Below are positions 1 through 5,263 of a stretch of 6,842 nucleotides of DNA, piece by piece. The position numbers were made by a program, and so were the translations under genes. Position 1 is the stretch's first letter. Each line of letters opens with the position of its first letter. The stretch lies in NCBI GenBank assembly GCA_937906765.1, contig CALCUV010000205.1, positions 1-6,842 on the forward strand. Direction: 5' to 3'. Below the pieces are notes generated by a model. That model had not been told where the DNA came from. It made no database searches and worked only from the letters and a program-made list of their open reading frames with translations. Source of the stretch: an uncultured Prevotella sp. (GTDB taxonomy: Bacteria > Bacteroidota > Bacteroidia > Bacteroidales > Bacteroidaceae).

Positions 1-318
<318 letters not shown>

Positions 319-368
319 GCCGTGAGAAGGTGAATTTACTTAAAGCGTTGCTTTATCGAACCTAGAGA

Positions 369-404
369 TTCTAGAAGATATAGATGTTCTAGAGCATCTA
401 GATG
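369..404 (+). repeat. 18-bp imperfect tandem repeat in 23S-5S spacer
   Basis: Two adjacent 18-bp units (369-386 and 387-404) agree at 15 of 18 positions. They carry three TCTAGA hexamers at 370, 388 and 397, and the second unit ends in a perfect 10-bp palindrome CATCTAGATG (395-404). The repeat lies in the transcribed spacer between 23S and 5S, so it would be part of the rRNA precursor. A role in precursor folding or processing is possible but only inferred. Confidence 0.7.
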
Positions 405-447
405 AGCGAGTAGAGAGATTATTGTAAGATATGTCTAAACTTATTTC

Positions 448-555
<108 letters not shown>

Positions 556-560
556 TTCAG

Positions 561-598
561 AGAGGTTCTTCAAGATTTTGAAGGACCTCTTTTTTTTT
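561..598 (+). terminator. Intrinsic terminator of the rRNA operon
   Basis: The 13-bp stem pairs 561-573 with 578-590 and has one G-U wobble. The loop is GATT, and T590-T598 forms a run of nine T. It begins six bases after the 5S 3' end. A sequence-related terminator is found at 4512-4546. Confidence 0.93.
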
Positions 599-620
599 GC
601 TTACTTTTATTTACGTTGAT

Positions 621-651
621 TTTGTAGGTAGTTATAATTTATCTATATTTG
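621..651 (+). promoter_or_regulatory. Consensus Bacteroidota promoter for the short ORFs at 660-832
   Basis: TTTG at 621-624 is followed after exactly 19 bp by TATATTTG at 644-651. This fits the known Bacteroidota primary sigma factor pattern (TTTG at -33, TAnnTTTG at -7). Transcription would begin close to 657-660, on or just before the ATG at 660, so the message would be almost leaderless. It lies just after the rRNA terminator, which supports a new transcription unit. Confidence 0.7.
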
Positions 652-659
652 CAAGTGTA

Positions 660-716
660 ATGCCAAATTACTTGATAGCGCCAGCATACTGGCGCAAAAT
701 TCTGTTGCTTGAATAA
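660..716 (+). CDS. Possible 18-aa leader peptide ORF
   Basis: The short ORF encodes MPNYLIAPAYWRKILLLE and stops with TAA at 714-716. Its ATG sits about nine bases after a consensus -7 element, where transcription should start. Its stop overlaps the ATG of the next ORF in the arrangement TAATG, which usually indicates translational coupling. A perfect hairpin (678-695) lies inside it. No family is recognised. Promoter and overlap are seen directly; that the peptide is made is inferred. It could equally be untranslated leader RNA. Confidence 0.3.
   Translation: MPNYLIAPAYWRKILLLE
678..695 (+). other. Perfect 7-bp hairpin (possible operator or leader stem)
   Basis: GCGCCAG (678-684) and CTGGCGC (689-695) are perfect inverted repeats around the loop CATA. 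It lies about 20 bases after the predicted transcription start. It is GC-rich within AT-rich DNA and followed by AAAATT rather than a T run, so it is not a convincing terminator. It could be a protein-binding dyad or an RNA stem controlling the downstream ORF. Confidence 0.5.
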
Positions 717-832
717 TGAACAAAGTAAGTTTACATACAGCTAATGTTTTTGTAAAAGAAATGGTCGATGAATTTGGCCATTCCAATTATTTTGTTAGCA
801 AGCAAGCAATCAAGCAAGCAAGCAAGTTCTAA
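716..832 (+). CDS. Possible 38-aa small protein, unrecognised
   Basis: The ORF begins MNKVSLHTANVFVKEMVDEF, continues GHSNYFV and ends SKQAIKQASKF. Its ATG overlaps the stop of the preceding 18-codon ORF by one base. The N-terminal two thirds look like an ordinary globular sequence with an amphipathic helix (VFVKEMVDEF). The C-terminal part is encoded by the AAGC tetranucleotide repeat, giving a four-residue period (SKQA, IKQA, SK). No family is recognised. It may be a real small gene, the remnant of a longer gene cut short, or chance. The upstream consensus promoter and the hairpin after it favour an expressed unit. Confidence 0.38.
   Translation: MNKVSLHTANVFVKEMVDEFGHSNYFVSKQAIKQASKF
797..826 (+). 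repeat. Interrupted AGCA tetranucleotide repeat
   Basis: Seven and a half units of AGCA cover 797-826 with one substitution (G to T at 810). The array lies within the 38-codon ORF and runs almost to its stop. Arrays of this kind can change length by slippage, which would alter only the last few residues here, because the other two frames also stop soon after the array. Confidence 0.9.
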
Positions 833-854
833 GTATTTGCATAATAGATAATTG

Positions 855-906
855 AAATGCGTCTGTTGGTATGGAATATATTCCATGCCGACAGACGCAT
901 TTTATA
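855..906 (+). terminator. Long hairpin, probable terminator of the short-ORF unit
   Basis: The stem of 22 bp pairs 855-876 with 881-902 around the loop TATA. Both imperfect pairs are T-G (867/890 and 870/887), which pair as U-G only in RNA made from the + strand; the other strand would have two mismatches. That is evidence for selection on a + strand transcript. The foot is A-rich on the left and continues into TTTTATATTT on the right, as in intrinsic terminators, though the T tract is weak. It is directly adjacent to the -7 element at 903-910. Confidence 0.6.
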
Positions 907-910
907 TTTG
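903..910 (+). promoter_or_regulatory. -7 promoter element for the gene at 923
   Basis: TATATTTG matches the Bacteroidota -7 consensus TAnnTTTG and lies 12 bases before the ATG at 923, giving a very short leader. No clear TTTG is found 19 bp upstream; that position falls in the loop and right arm of the hairpin. The promoter is therefore supported by the -7 element alone. Confidence 0.45.
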
Positions 911-922
911 ATACTTTACCCT

Positions 923-1519
923 ATGGCTGAAAATATTAGAAAAGTTTATCCCCCTGCCAAGAATTCTTCTGCGGGCAGTTGGTATCATGACACAGACAAG
1001 GAACGTTATGAAAGAGTCATGCACATCTTAGAACGGTGGTTAGTTACAAAGGAATATGATGAAAATGATGTAAAATGGTTTGTCAAGTGCGCTATACTCA
1101 ATAACATTTACATTTCTCAAGGCGTGCATGCTATGGGAGAACAAGCTTGGAAGCGTTCAAATACTTCGCGTCGAAAAGAAATTCTCCAGATAATAGAAAA
1201 TGAGGGATATGCAACGCATAAAGAGATAGATTTGGAAAAATGTCGCAAAGGAATTCGTTTTGAACACATGGTTCCGTTTAATGTAGTCCTCCCGGTTTTA
1301 AAAGAGATGTTCGAACAGCAGCAACTGACTTTTGAGGTGTTTCAGAAAATTCGTTCAAAACTCAATATTTGCTTCGTTACACCTGATGAGGATCGTGTCC
1401 TGAACAAAGCATTTCGTCAGGAAATGCCTAATGGAACAGATTGGTTTAACCATCCTAATGATGAATTTGCGAGGTACGACAAGGTAGGAGTGAAGATTTA
1501 TAAGCGGGTACATCCTTGA
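923..1519 (+). CDS. Unrecognised 198-aa protein with E-H-x-x-P motif, possibly nuclease-like
   Basis: No named family is recognised with certainty. The protein is soluble, with no signal peptide or membrane segment. The N-terminal half (residues 20-100) looks helical and charged. The C-terminal half carries ordered motifs: FEHMVPF at 113-119, NICFVT at 148-153 followed by DED at 155-157, EMP at 167-169, and ARYDKVGV at 183-190. From memory, an EH-x-x-P motif followed by a hydrophobic-VT-x-x-ED strand and an ARY-x-x-x-G/A-I/V tail recurs in uncharacterised bacterial proteins, and the E-H pair is reminiscent of HNH-type metal sites. That is inference, and a second metal-ligand cluster is not obvious. 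An in-frame ATG at 857 would add 22 residues, but they are encoded by the 855-902 hairpin; the ATG at 923, 12 bases after a -7 element, is preferred. Confidence 0.75.
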   Translation: MAENIRKVYPPAKNSSAGSWYHDTDKERYERVMHILERWLVTKEYDENDVKWFVKCAILNNIYISQGVHAMGEQAWKRSNTSRRKEILQIIENEGYATHKEIDLEKCRKGIRFEHMVPFNVVLPVLKEMFEQQQLTFEVFQKIRSKLNICFVTPDEDRVLNKAFRQEMPNGTDWFNHPNDEFARYDKVGVKIYKRVHP

Positions 1520-1581
1520 ACTCATATTAGTCCCTCAGGATTTGACACTTTACAGTTACTAATTATTATATATATATTTCA

Positions 1582-2988
1582 ATGGCAATAACAAATAATC
1601 AATTAGGTATGAGTGTTTCAGGGATTTACAACACTAAGGTGGGCGTCTTTGAGACTGGTAAGAAGGACGCGCAAGGTGGCGCCTATGAAGGTGTTCGCTT
1701 CTTGGCATTACGCGACCGTAAGTTGGAGCAGTATCAGGTGCAGGACGGTGTGATTATTATTGGCGACCGTGCTTTCTATGATGCGAAACTAAAAACCGTG
1801 GTACTTCCAGAAAGTCTGAAGGCTATAGGTTGCAGCGCCTTTGCCGGATGCAAGAATCTGACCGGCATTGCTCTACCCGAAGGTTTGGAGGTTATCAAAG
1901 AAACTGCTTTCCGTGATTGCGAGTCGCTGGTAGAACTTACATTGCCCTCAACACTTCTTGAGGTTGGTGCCCGTGCCTTCGGTCCCGGGTTGAAACGTCT
2001 GGTAATCTTTTCAGAAAATGTTACTTTTTCTCCTGATGCATTCAAACAAGCAAAATCTCTGGAAGAGATTCTTGTGCCCGGAGCGGTTATAGGTAAATAT
2101 GCAGTACTGTTTTTGGCAATGGGAATCACTGCTCCACTCACCGAAATCAAAGCAGAGCAAGAGGAAGAGGAAGAGGAAGAAGCAATCGTAGAAGAAAGCA
2201 CGGGAAACCCCACTGCTGCCACGAATAAAATAGATGAATGTGCCAACAAAATAAAAGATCATTTGCACGAATTGGGCATGGATGAATTTGTTTTGTATAC
2301 GTATGACTATTGTGGTGATTTGGAATGGAACGAGGATTTTGAATCGTTAGATTCGGCTGTTTCTCTTGATCTATATTTCGACTTGCACGAAACCTTTAAT
2401 GGCGAAGAAAGAACATTCATCGCTCCTCGCAAAATTAAAGTCGATGGAGATGATTTGTTGATTGATATGGAGGAAGTCAAGGAGTATAACGAAGGTGAAG
2501 AAGAGGTGTTAGGATACTACGAGAGTCTGAGTGTAGATGCTTTATTAGAAAGATTTGAAACCTCTAATATTGAAAAATGTTTTACTGAAATATTGGCTCA
2601 CACCTTTAACTCTGATGTTATTTCTCTTAACCAACTGGAAGAGGAAGAAACAGAGGAGGTATCGCAGTCTGATATTAGTGAAGATTGTGTTGTGAAGGCT
2701 GTAATCAAATATGATGTAGAAGGTGAAATCTTTGGCAAAGTTGTATTTGTTTATGATGGTCAATATTGTGTAGATGTTGATAACAATGGCGATATTGATT
2801 TTGAAAAAGTAAAGAATTACACTTTAGAGAACTTTGAGCTAAGCATGTGTTATGAACTTGGTTTGGATGCCGATATTCCTGTTGCAGATTGTGAGCAGAA
2901 AATTATTGATGCTTTTTTGAGTGCGCTTGATGATGAAGGTGAACTTGAATATTTGGATGATCCAAACTCAACTTACTTGGAATATTAA
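1582..2988 (+). CDS. BspA-type leucine-rich repeat protein fused to acidic C-terminal domains
   Basis: This 468-aa protein has three parts joined by acidic linkers. Residues about 62-170 hold four to five LRR_5 (BspA-like) repeats of 21-23 residues, each starting AF and carrying a LP-x-x-L strand (for example IALPEGLEVI at 96-105). Linker 1 is a run of Glu at 192-205. Residues about 212-350 form an unrecognised domain rich in Asp, Glu and aromatics. Linker 2 is at 352-367. Residues 368-468 match the whole 101-aa protein encoded at 3204. There is no signal peptide or lipobox, whereas many BspA-like proteins are exported, so it is probably cytoplasmic. LRR_5 repeats usually mediate protein binding. 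GC falls from about 50% in the LRR part to about 30% after the first linker, suggesting a fusion. The ATG at 1582 follows a 62-base AT-rich gap. Confidence 0.88.
   Translation: MAITNNQLGMSVSGIYNTKVGVFETGKKDAQGGAYEGVRFLALRDRKLEQYQVQDGVIIIGDRAFYDAKLKTVVLPESLKAIGCSAFAGCKNLTGIALPEGLEVIKETAFRDCESLVELTLPSTLLEVGARAFGPGLKRLVIFSENVTFSPDAFKQAKSLEEILVPGAVIGKYAVLFLAMGITAPLTEIKAEQEEEEEEEAIVEESTGNPTAATNKIDECANKIKDHLHELGMDEFVLYTYDYCGDLEWNEDFESLDSAVSLDLYFDLHETFNGEERTFIAPRKIKVDGDDLLIDMEEVKEYNEGEEEVLGYYESLSVDALLERFETSNIEKCFTEILAHTFNSDVISLNQLEEEETEEVSQSDISEDCVVKAVIKYDVEGEIFGKVVFVYDGQYCVDVDNNGDIDFEKVKNYTLENFELSMCYELGLDADIPVADCEQKIIDAFLSALDDEGELEYLDDPNSTYLEY
2161..2181 (+). repeat. In-frame GAGGAA hexanucleotide repeat encoding a poly-Glu linker
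   Basis: Three perfect GAGGAA units followed by GAA encode seven glutamates (residues 194-200) between the LRR part and the middle domain. Because the unit is six bases, slippage would change linker length without breaking the frame. The repeat also marks the point where base composition changes. Confidence 0.85.
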
Positions 2989-3078
2989 ATTCTAAGAAAA
3001 ATAACTATAGGGAGTTAGTGTGTTGAGCAATCAAGACATTGACTGTAGTATAGTCATACCAAACTTGTGATACTTTGG

Positions 3079-3115
3079 AAACGTATCTTACAATGTTCTG
3101 CTAAATGGTACGTTT
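3079..3115 (+). other. Inverted repeat downstream of the LRR gene
   Basis: AAACGTATC (3079-3087) pairs with GGTACGTTT (3107-3115) with one U-G wobble, leaving a 19-base loop. There is no T run after it, so it is not a clear terminator. A second weak symmetrical stretch, AAAAAATGAGCATTTTTT at 3126-3143, follows and ends in a T run; it could serve as a weak terminator. The gap 2989-3203 holds no other feature I can support, and I see no good TAnnTTTG element in it. Confidence 0.35.
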
Positions 3116-3203
3116 TGAAAGTGATAAAAAATGAGCATTTTTTACTCATATAACTATATTATTATTAGAACCTGGCGAAGTATAGGTAATCGCTTTGTAG
3201 ATT

Positions 3204-3509
3204 ATGTCTAACGTAAAAATTGTTGCTAAGATTAGGTATTCTGTTGAAGGAGACTTGTATGGTAAAATTATATTTATACAAGACGGTGAGTATTGGGCTG
3301 ATGATCAGAACTATGGAGATGATCCTTTAGAAAAAATTACAGAAAAATCTCTGGATATAGACACCAGTTTCAGTCTTGGCATTGCTGCTGATAAACCCAT
3401 TGAAGATTGTGAGCAGGAAATTATTGATGCTTATTTGGAAGCGCTTGCGGAAATGGATGAACTTCAGTATTTGGATGATCCAAGTGAAACTTATTTGGAA
3501 TATAAATAG
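3204..3509 (+). CDS. 101-aa acidic protein, paralogue of the LRR protein C-terminus
   Basis: This free-standing protein aligns over its full length with residues 368-468 of the protein encoded upstream. In the last 32 aligned residues 22 are identical, including CEQ, IIDA, YLDDP and TYLEY. Many shared residues use the same codon, so the two copies probably come from a duplication rather than distant homology. It is strongly acidic (about 26 Asp/Glu against about 8 Lys/Arg), with no signal peptide or membrane segment. The shared motif near the start is VEG-(D/E)-(L/I)-(Y/F)-GK followed by hydrophobic strands and DG-(E/Q)-Y. The family is not recognised. It may be a stand-alone domain, a regulator or binding partner of the larger protein, or an immunity-like or DNA-mimic protein; these roles are speculation. 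It lies 215 bases downstream and ends in its own terminator. Confidence 0.85.
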   Translation: MSNVKIVAKIRYSVEGDLYGKIIFIQDGEYWADDQNYGDDPLEKITEKSLDIDTSFSLGIAADKPIEDCEQEIIDAYLEALAEMDELQYLDDPSETYLEYK

Positions 3510-3545
3510 TATGAGTTTTCTTCATTAAATTTATAAGGATATTCT

Positions 3546-3584
3546 GTGTGCCACTTGCTTTATTGTAAGTGGCACACTGTGTTT
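3546..3584 (+). terminator. Intrinsic terminator after the 101-aa gene
   Basis: GTGTGCCACTT (3546-3556) pairs perfectly with AAGTGGCACAC (3567-3577). Two further inner pairs (one G-U) give a 13-bp stem around the loop TTTATT. A short T run (TGTGTTTT) follows. It begins 37 bases after the stop codon at 3509. Confidence 0.75.
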
Positions 3585-3620
3585 TGCGGGGGATACGTGA
3601 ATTATCATGTAGAGAAATGA

Positions 3621-3698
3621 ATGTTGAGAGTGTTGCTGTGGTTTATGTTTGTCATATTTTGCCGCGTCGTAATGGTGTATTTGCGGAAAACTGAGTAA
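3621..3698 (+). CDS. Possible 25-aa membrane peptide
   Basis: The ORF reads MLRVLLWFMFVIFCRVVMVY followed by LRKTE. It would form a single membrane helix with a positively charged tail. It lies in the otherwise featureless gap 3585-3765 between a terminator and the DUF554 gene. No related family is identified with confidence; short hydrophobic Bacteroidota proteins with a similar start exist, so it could be an intact small protein or the start of a degraded one. A TATGTTTG element at 3644-3651 lies inside it and could instead be the -7 site for the next gene. Confidence 0.25.
   Translation: MLRVLLWFMFVIFCRVVMVYLRKTE
3644..3651 (+). promoter_or_regulatory. Candidate -7 element upstream of the DUF554 gene
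   Basis: TATGTTTG matches TAnnTTTG. The nearest upstream TTG (3624-3626) is 17 bp away rather than the usual 19 or so. If used, it would give a leader of about 120 bases before the ATG at 3778. No better element is seen nearer to the gene; TTAAACTTTG at 3759-3768 has one base too many between TA and TTTG. Confidence 0.3.
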
Positions 3699-3777
3699 CT
3701 TCGTGGACTGAAAGTAATATGAGAGTTGGCGTTTGAGACCTGGAGTTACGCCATTGCCTTAAACTTTGGATTTTGTT

Positions 3778-4485
3778 ATGCTTGGAACAATTGTTAATAC
3801 CGCTACGATAATTTTAGGAACCTCCCTTGGTGCGTTGCTAAAGAAAGGGGTGAAACCGCAGTATCAGGAGGGACTTTATAATGCGATGGGCTTTTGCGCT
3901 GTGGCGTTGGGGCTCCATGCTTTTGTGCAACACTTGCCGAAGTCAGAATGCTCCGTATTGTTCATTGTCTGCTTAGCGGTCGGTTCGTTGATAGGTTATG
4001 CCTTCAGACTGACGGAGCGATTTAACCGTTTGGTTTCGCGTACTAGGGGTCACGGTTCGACAGATTCAGAAGTGCAGGTGAAGCGCCTTGGTGAAGGACT
4101 TTCTACAGGGATATTGCTTTATTGCGTAGGCACACTCTCGATGTTGGGTCCCGTGGTGAGTGCGTTGCAGGGTGATAACACCTATCTCTTCACGAATGCG
4201 ACTCTGGATTTCGTTACCTCCATGGTCTTGGCCTCAACTTACGGTTGGGGAATGCTCTGGGCGGCTCCCGTGTTATTCCTTTGGCAAGGCGCGTTTTACG
4301 CAGTAGCTTCGATGTCCGAGGATGTGATACAGCAGTCGTTGATTACGGAACTTTCAATCGTTGGTGGCATCTTGATTTTTGCTTCAGGTTTGTCCATTCT
4401 GGGCATTAAGGAAAGCAAGACGTTAAACATGTTGCCCGCTCTTTTCTTGCCTATTCTTTATTTCCTGGTGAAAGGAATGTTTTAA
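3778..4485 (+). CDS. DUF554 family membrane protein (YdfK/YqgA-like)
   Basis: This is a 235-aa integral membrane protein of the DUF554 family, whose members include E. coli YqgA and B. subtilis YdfK; their function is not established. The family pattern is clear: the start MLGTIVNTATIILGTSLGAL, a first conserved block ending in GSLIGYAFRLTE, the central block GILLYCVGTLSMLGPVV, the block ATLDFVTSMVLAS, and the C-terminal GILIFASGLSILGIKE followed by NMLPALFLP. About six to seven hydrophobic segments are visible. The length is near the family norm (about 230). A TTG codon four codons upstream (3766) is in frame, but the ATG at 3778 gives the usual family N-terminus. It has its own downstream terminator at 4512, so it is probably a single-gene unit. 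Confidence 0.93.
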   Translation: MLGTIVNTATIILGTSLGALLKKGVKPQYQEGLYNAMGFCAVALGLHAFVQHLPKSECSVLFIVCLAVGSLIGYAFRLTERFNRLVSRTRGHGSTDSEVQVKRLGEGLSTGILLYCVGTLSMLGPVVSALQGDNTYLFTNATLDFVTSMVLASTYGWGMLWAAPVLFLWQGAFYAVASMSEDVIQQSLITELSIVGGILIFASGLSILGIKESKTLNMLPALFLPILYFLVKGMF

Positions 4486-4511
4486 GAACACGTATTTATA
4501 CACAACTTTCA

Positions 4512-4546
4512 GAGAGGTCTTTCAAATTGGAGGATCTCTCTTTTTT
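4512..4546 (+). terminator. Intrinsic terminator after the DUF554 gene
   Basis: The 12-bp stem pairs 4512-4523 with 4529-4540, with three G-U wobbles and the loop AAATT, and is followed by six T. It begins 27 bases after the stop codon. Its left arm CAGAGAGGT and overall layout resemble the rRNA operon terminator at 561-598. Confidence 0.88.
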
Positions 4547-4565
4547 ATAATTGCTTAAAAATTCG

Positions 4566-4573
4566 TAAGTTTG
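4566..4573 (+). promoter_or_regulatory. Probable -7 element of the dedA-lolD-cvfB unit
   Basis: TAAGTTTG matches TAnnTTTG. The corresponding -33 position (about 4543-4546) is TTTT in the T run of the preceding terminator, so the upstream element is imperfect. Transcription from about 4580 would give an AT-rich leader of roughly 36 bases before the ATG at 4616, normal for this group. Confidence 0.5.
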
Positions 4574-4615
4574 CACTTTAATTTGTAGAGCAAACAATAG
4601 AACTTATAAACTATT

Positions 4616-5251
4616 ATGGAAGAAATTATTCTTTGGCTTTTTGACCATCTCAATTATTGGACGGTAACATTCTTTATGGCGATTGAAAGTTCGTTCATTC
4701 CCTTCCCTTCAGAGGTAGTTGTTCCGCCAGCTGCTTGGAAAACGGGTTCTTCAACGGAGATGACCTTCTTGGGCGTAGTGATTTTTGCTACGATTGGTGC
4801 CAACATTGGTGCACTCATTAACTATTATCTCGCAAAGTTTTTGGGTCGTCCCGTAATCTATTCTTTCGCTCGCAGTCGTTGGGGCCGCTATTGCTTGATT
4901 GATGAAGCGAAGGTGAAGTATGCCGAAGAGTATTTCGTGAAAAACGGCGCCATGTCCACCTTCGTAGGTCGCTTGGTTCCCGCTGTGCGCCAATTGATTT
5001 CCATTCCCGCAGGTTTGGCAGGGATGAACATTTGGAAATTCCTTTTATATACGACGCTTGGAGCAGGAACCTGGAATTTCGTTTTGGCAGGTTTGGGATA
5101 CCTTATTTTAAAGATGTTCCCCGAAGTTGATACGCCTCAGAAGGTTGCCGAAAAGGCTGGAGAATACAGTCACATAATTGGTTATTGCATTCTTGGCGTA
5201 GTGGCGGCAGTAGCAATTTTTTATTTGGTGAAACACCTTAGGAAGAAATAA
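4616..5251 (+). CDS. DedA family membrane protein
   Basis: This is a 211-aa inner-membrane protein of the DedA (SNARE-associated/VTT) family. Visible hallmarks are the re-entrant segment with E24 and the PFPSEVVVPP block (29-38), and the segment GRLVPAVRQLISIPAGLAGM at 118-137, where R119, P122, R125 and P131 fit the conserved G-R-x-x-P-x-x-R pattern. Further membrane segments lie at about 51-75, 140-165 and 188-207, with a basic C-terminus. Family members act in membrane lipid homeostasis, and some (UptA) flip undecaprenyl phosphate back across the inner membrane. Which lipid this one handles cannot be told from sequence. The length is typical. It starts a compact run with lolD-like and cvfB-like genes; the next gene starts 12 bases after its stop. 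Confidence 0.93.
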   Translation: MEEIILWLFDHLNYWTVTFFMAIESSFIPFPSEVVVPPAAWKTGSSTEMTFLGVVIFATIGANIGALINYYLAKFLGRPVIYSFARSRWGRYCLIDEAKVKYAEEYFVKNGAMSTFVGRLVPAVRQLISIPAGLAGMNIWKFLLYTTLGAGTWNFVLAGLGYLILKMFPEVDTPQKVAEKAGEYSHIIGYCILGVVAAVAIFYLVKHLRKK

Positions 5252-5263
5252 TTACTTACGGTT

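Noticed and set aside
857..922. 22-residue N-terminal extension of the EHxxP protein
   Set aside because: It is encoded by the 855-902 hairpin and the following -7 element, so it would be upstream of or at the probable transcription start.
1573..1580. TATATTTC as a -7 element for the LRR gene
   Set aside because: It ends two bases before the ATG at 1582, so transcription would begin inside the coding sequence; the last base also differs from consensus, and the nearest TTTG (1541-1544) is 28 bp away.
1776..2249. 157-codon minus-strand ORF
   Set aside because: It is opposite the LRR gene; its Ser-rich run is simply the complement of the poly-Glu codons.
3131..3211. 26-codon ORF overlapping the start of the 101-aa gene
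   Set aside because: It has no promoter, is built from AT-rich low-complexity codons and starts within the AAAAAATG symmetrical stretch; chance is the simpler explanation.
3727..3753. Inverted repeat TGGCG/CGCCA before the DUF554 gene
   Set aside because: Only 5 bp with a 17-base loop; expected by chance.
599..3765. Insertion sequence, CRISPR array, tRNA or att site in the accessory region
   Set aside because: No transposase, regularly spaced direct repeats, cloverleaf or flanking duplicated ends were seen on reading both strands.
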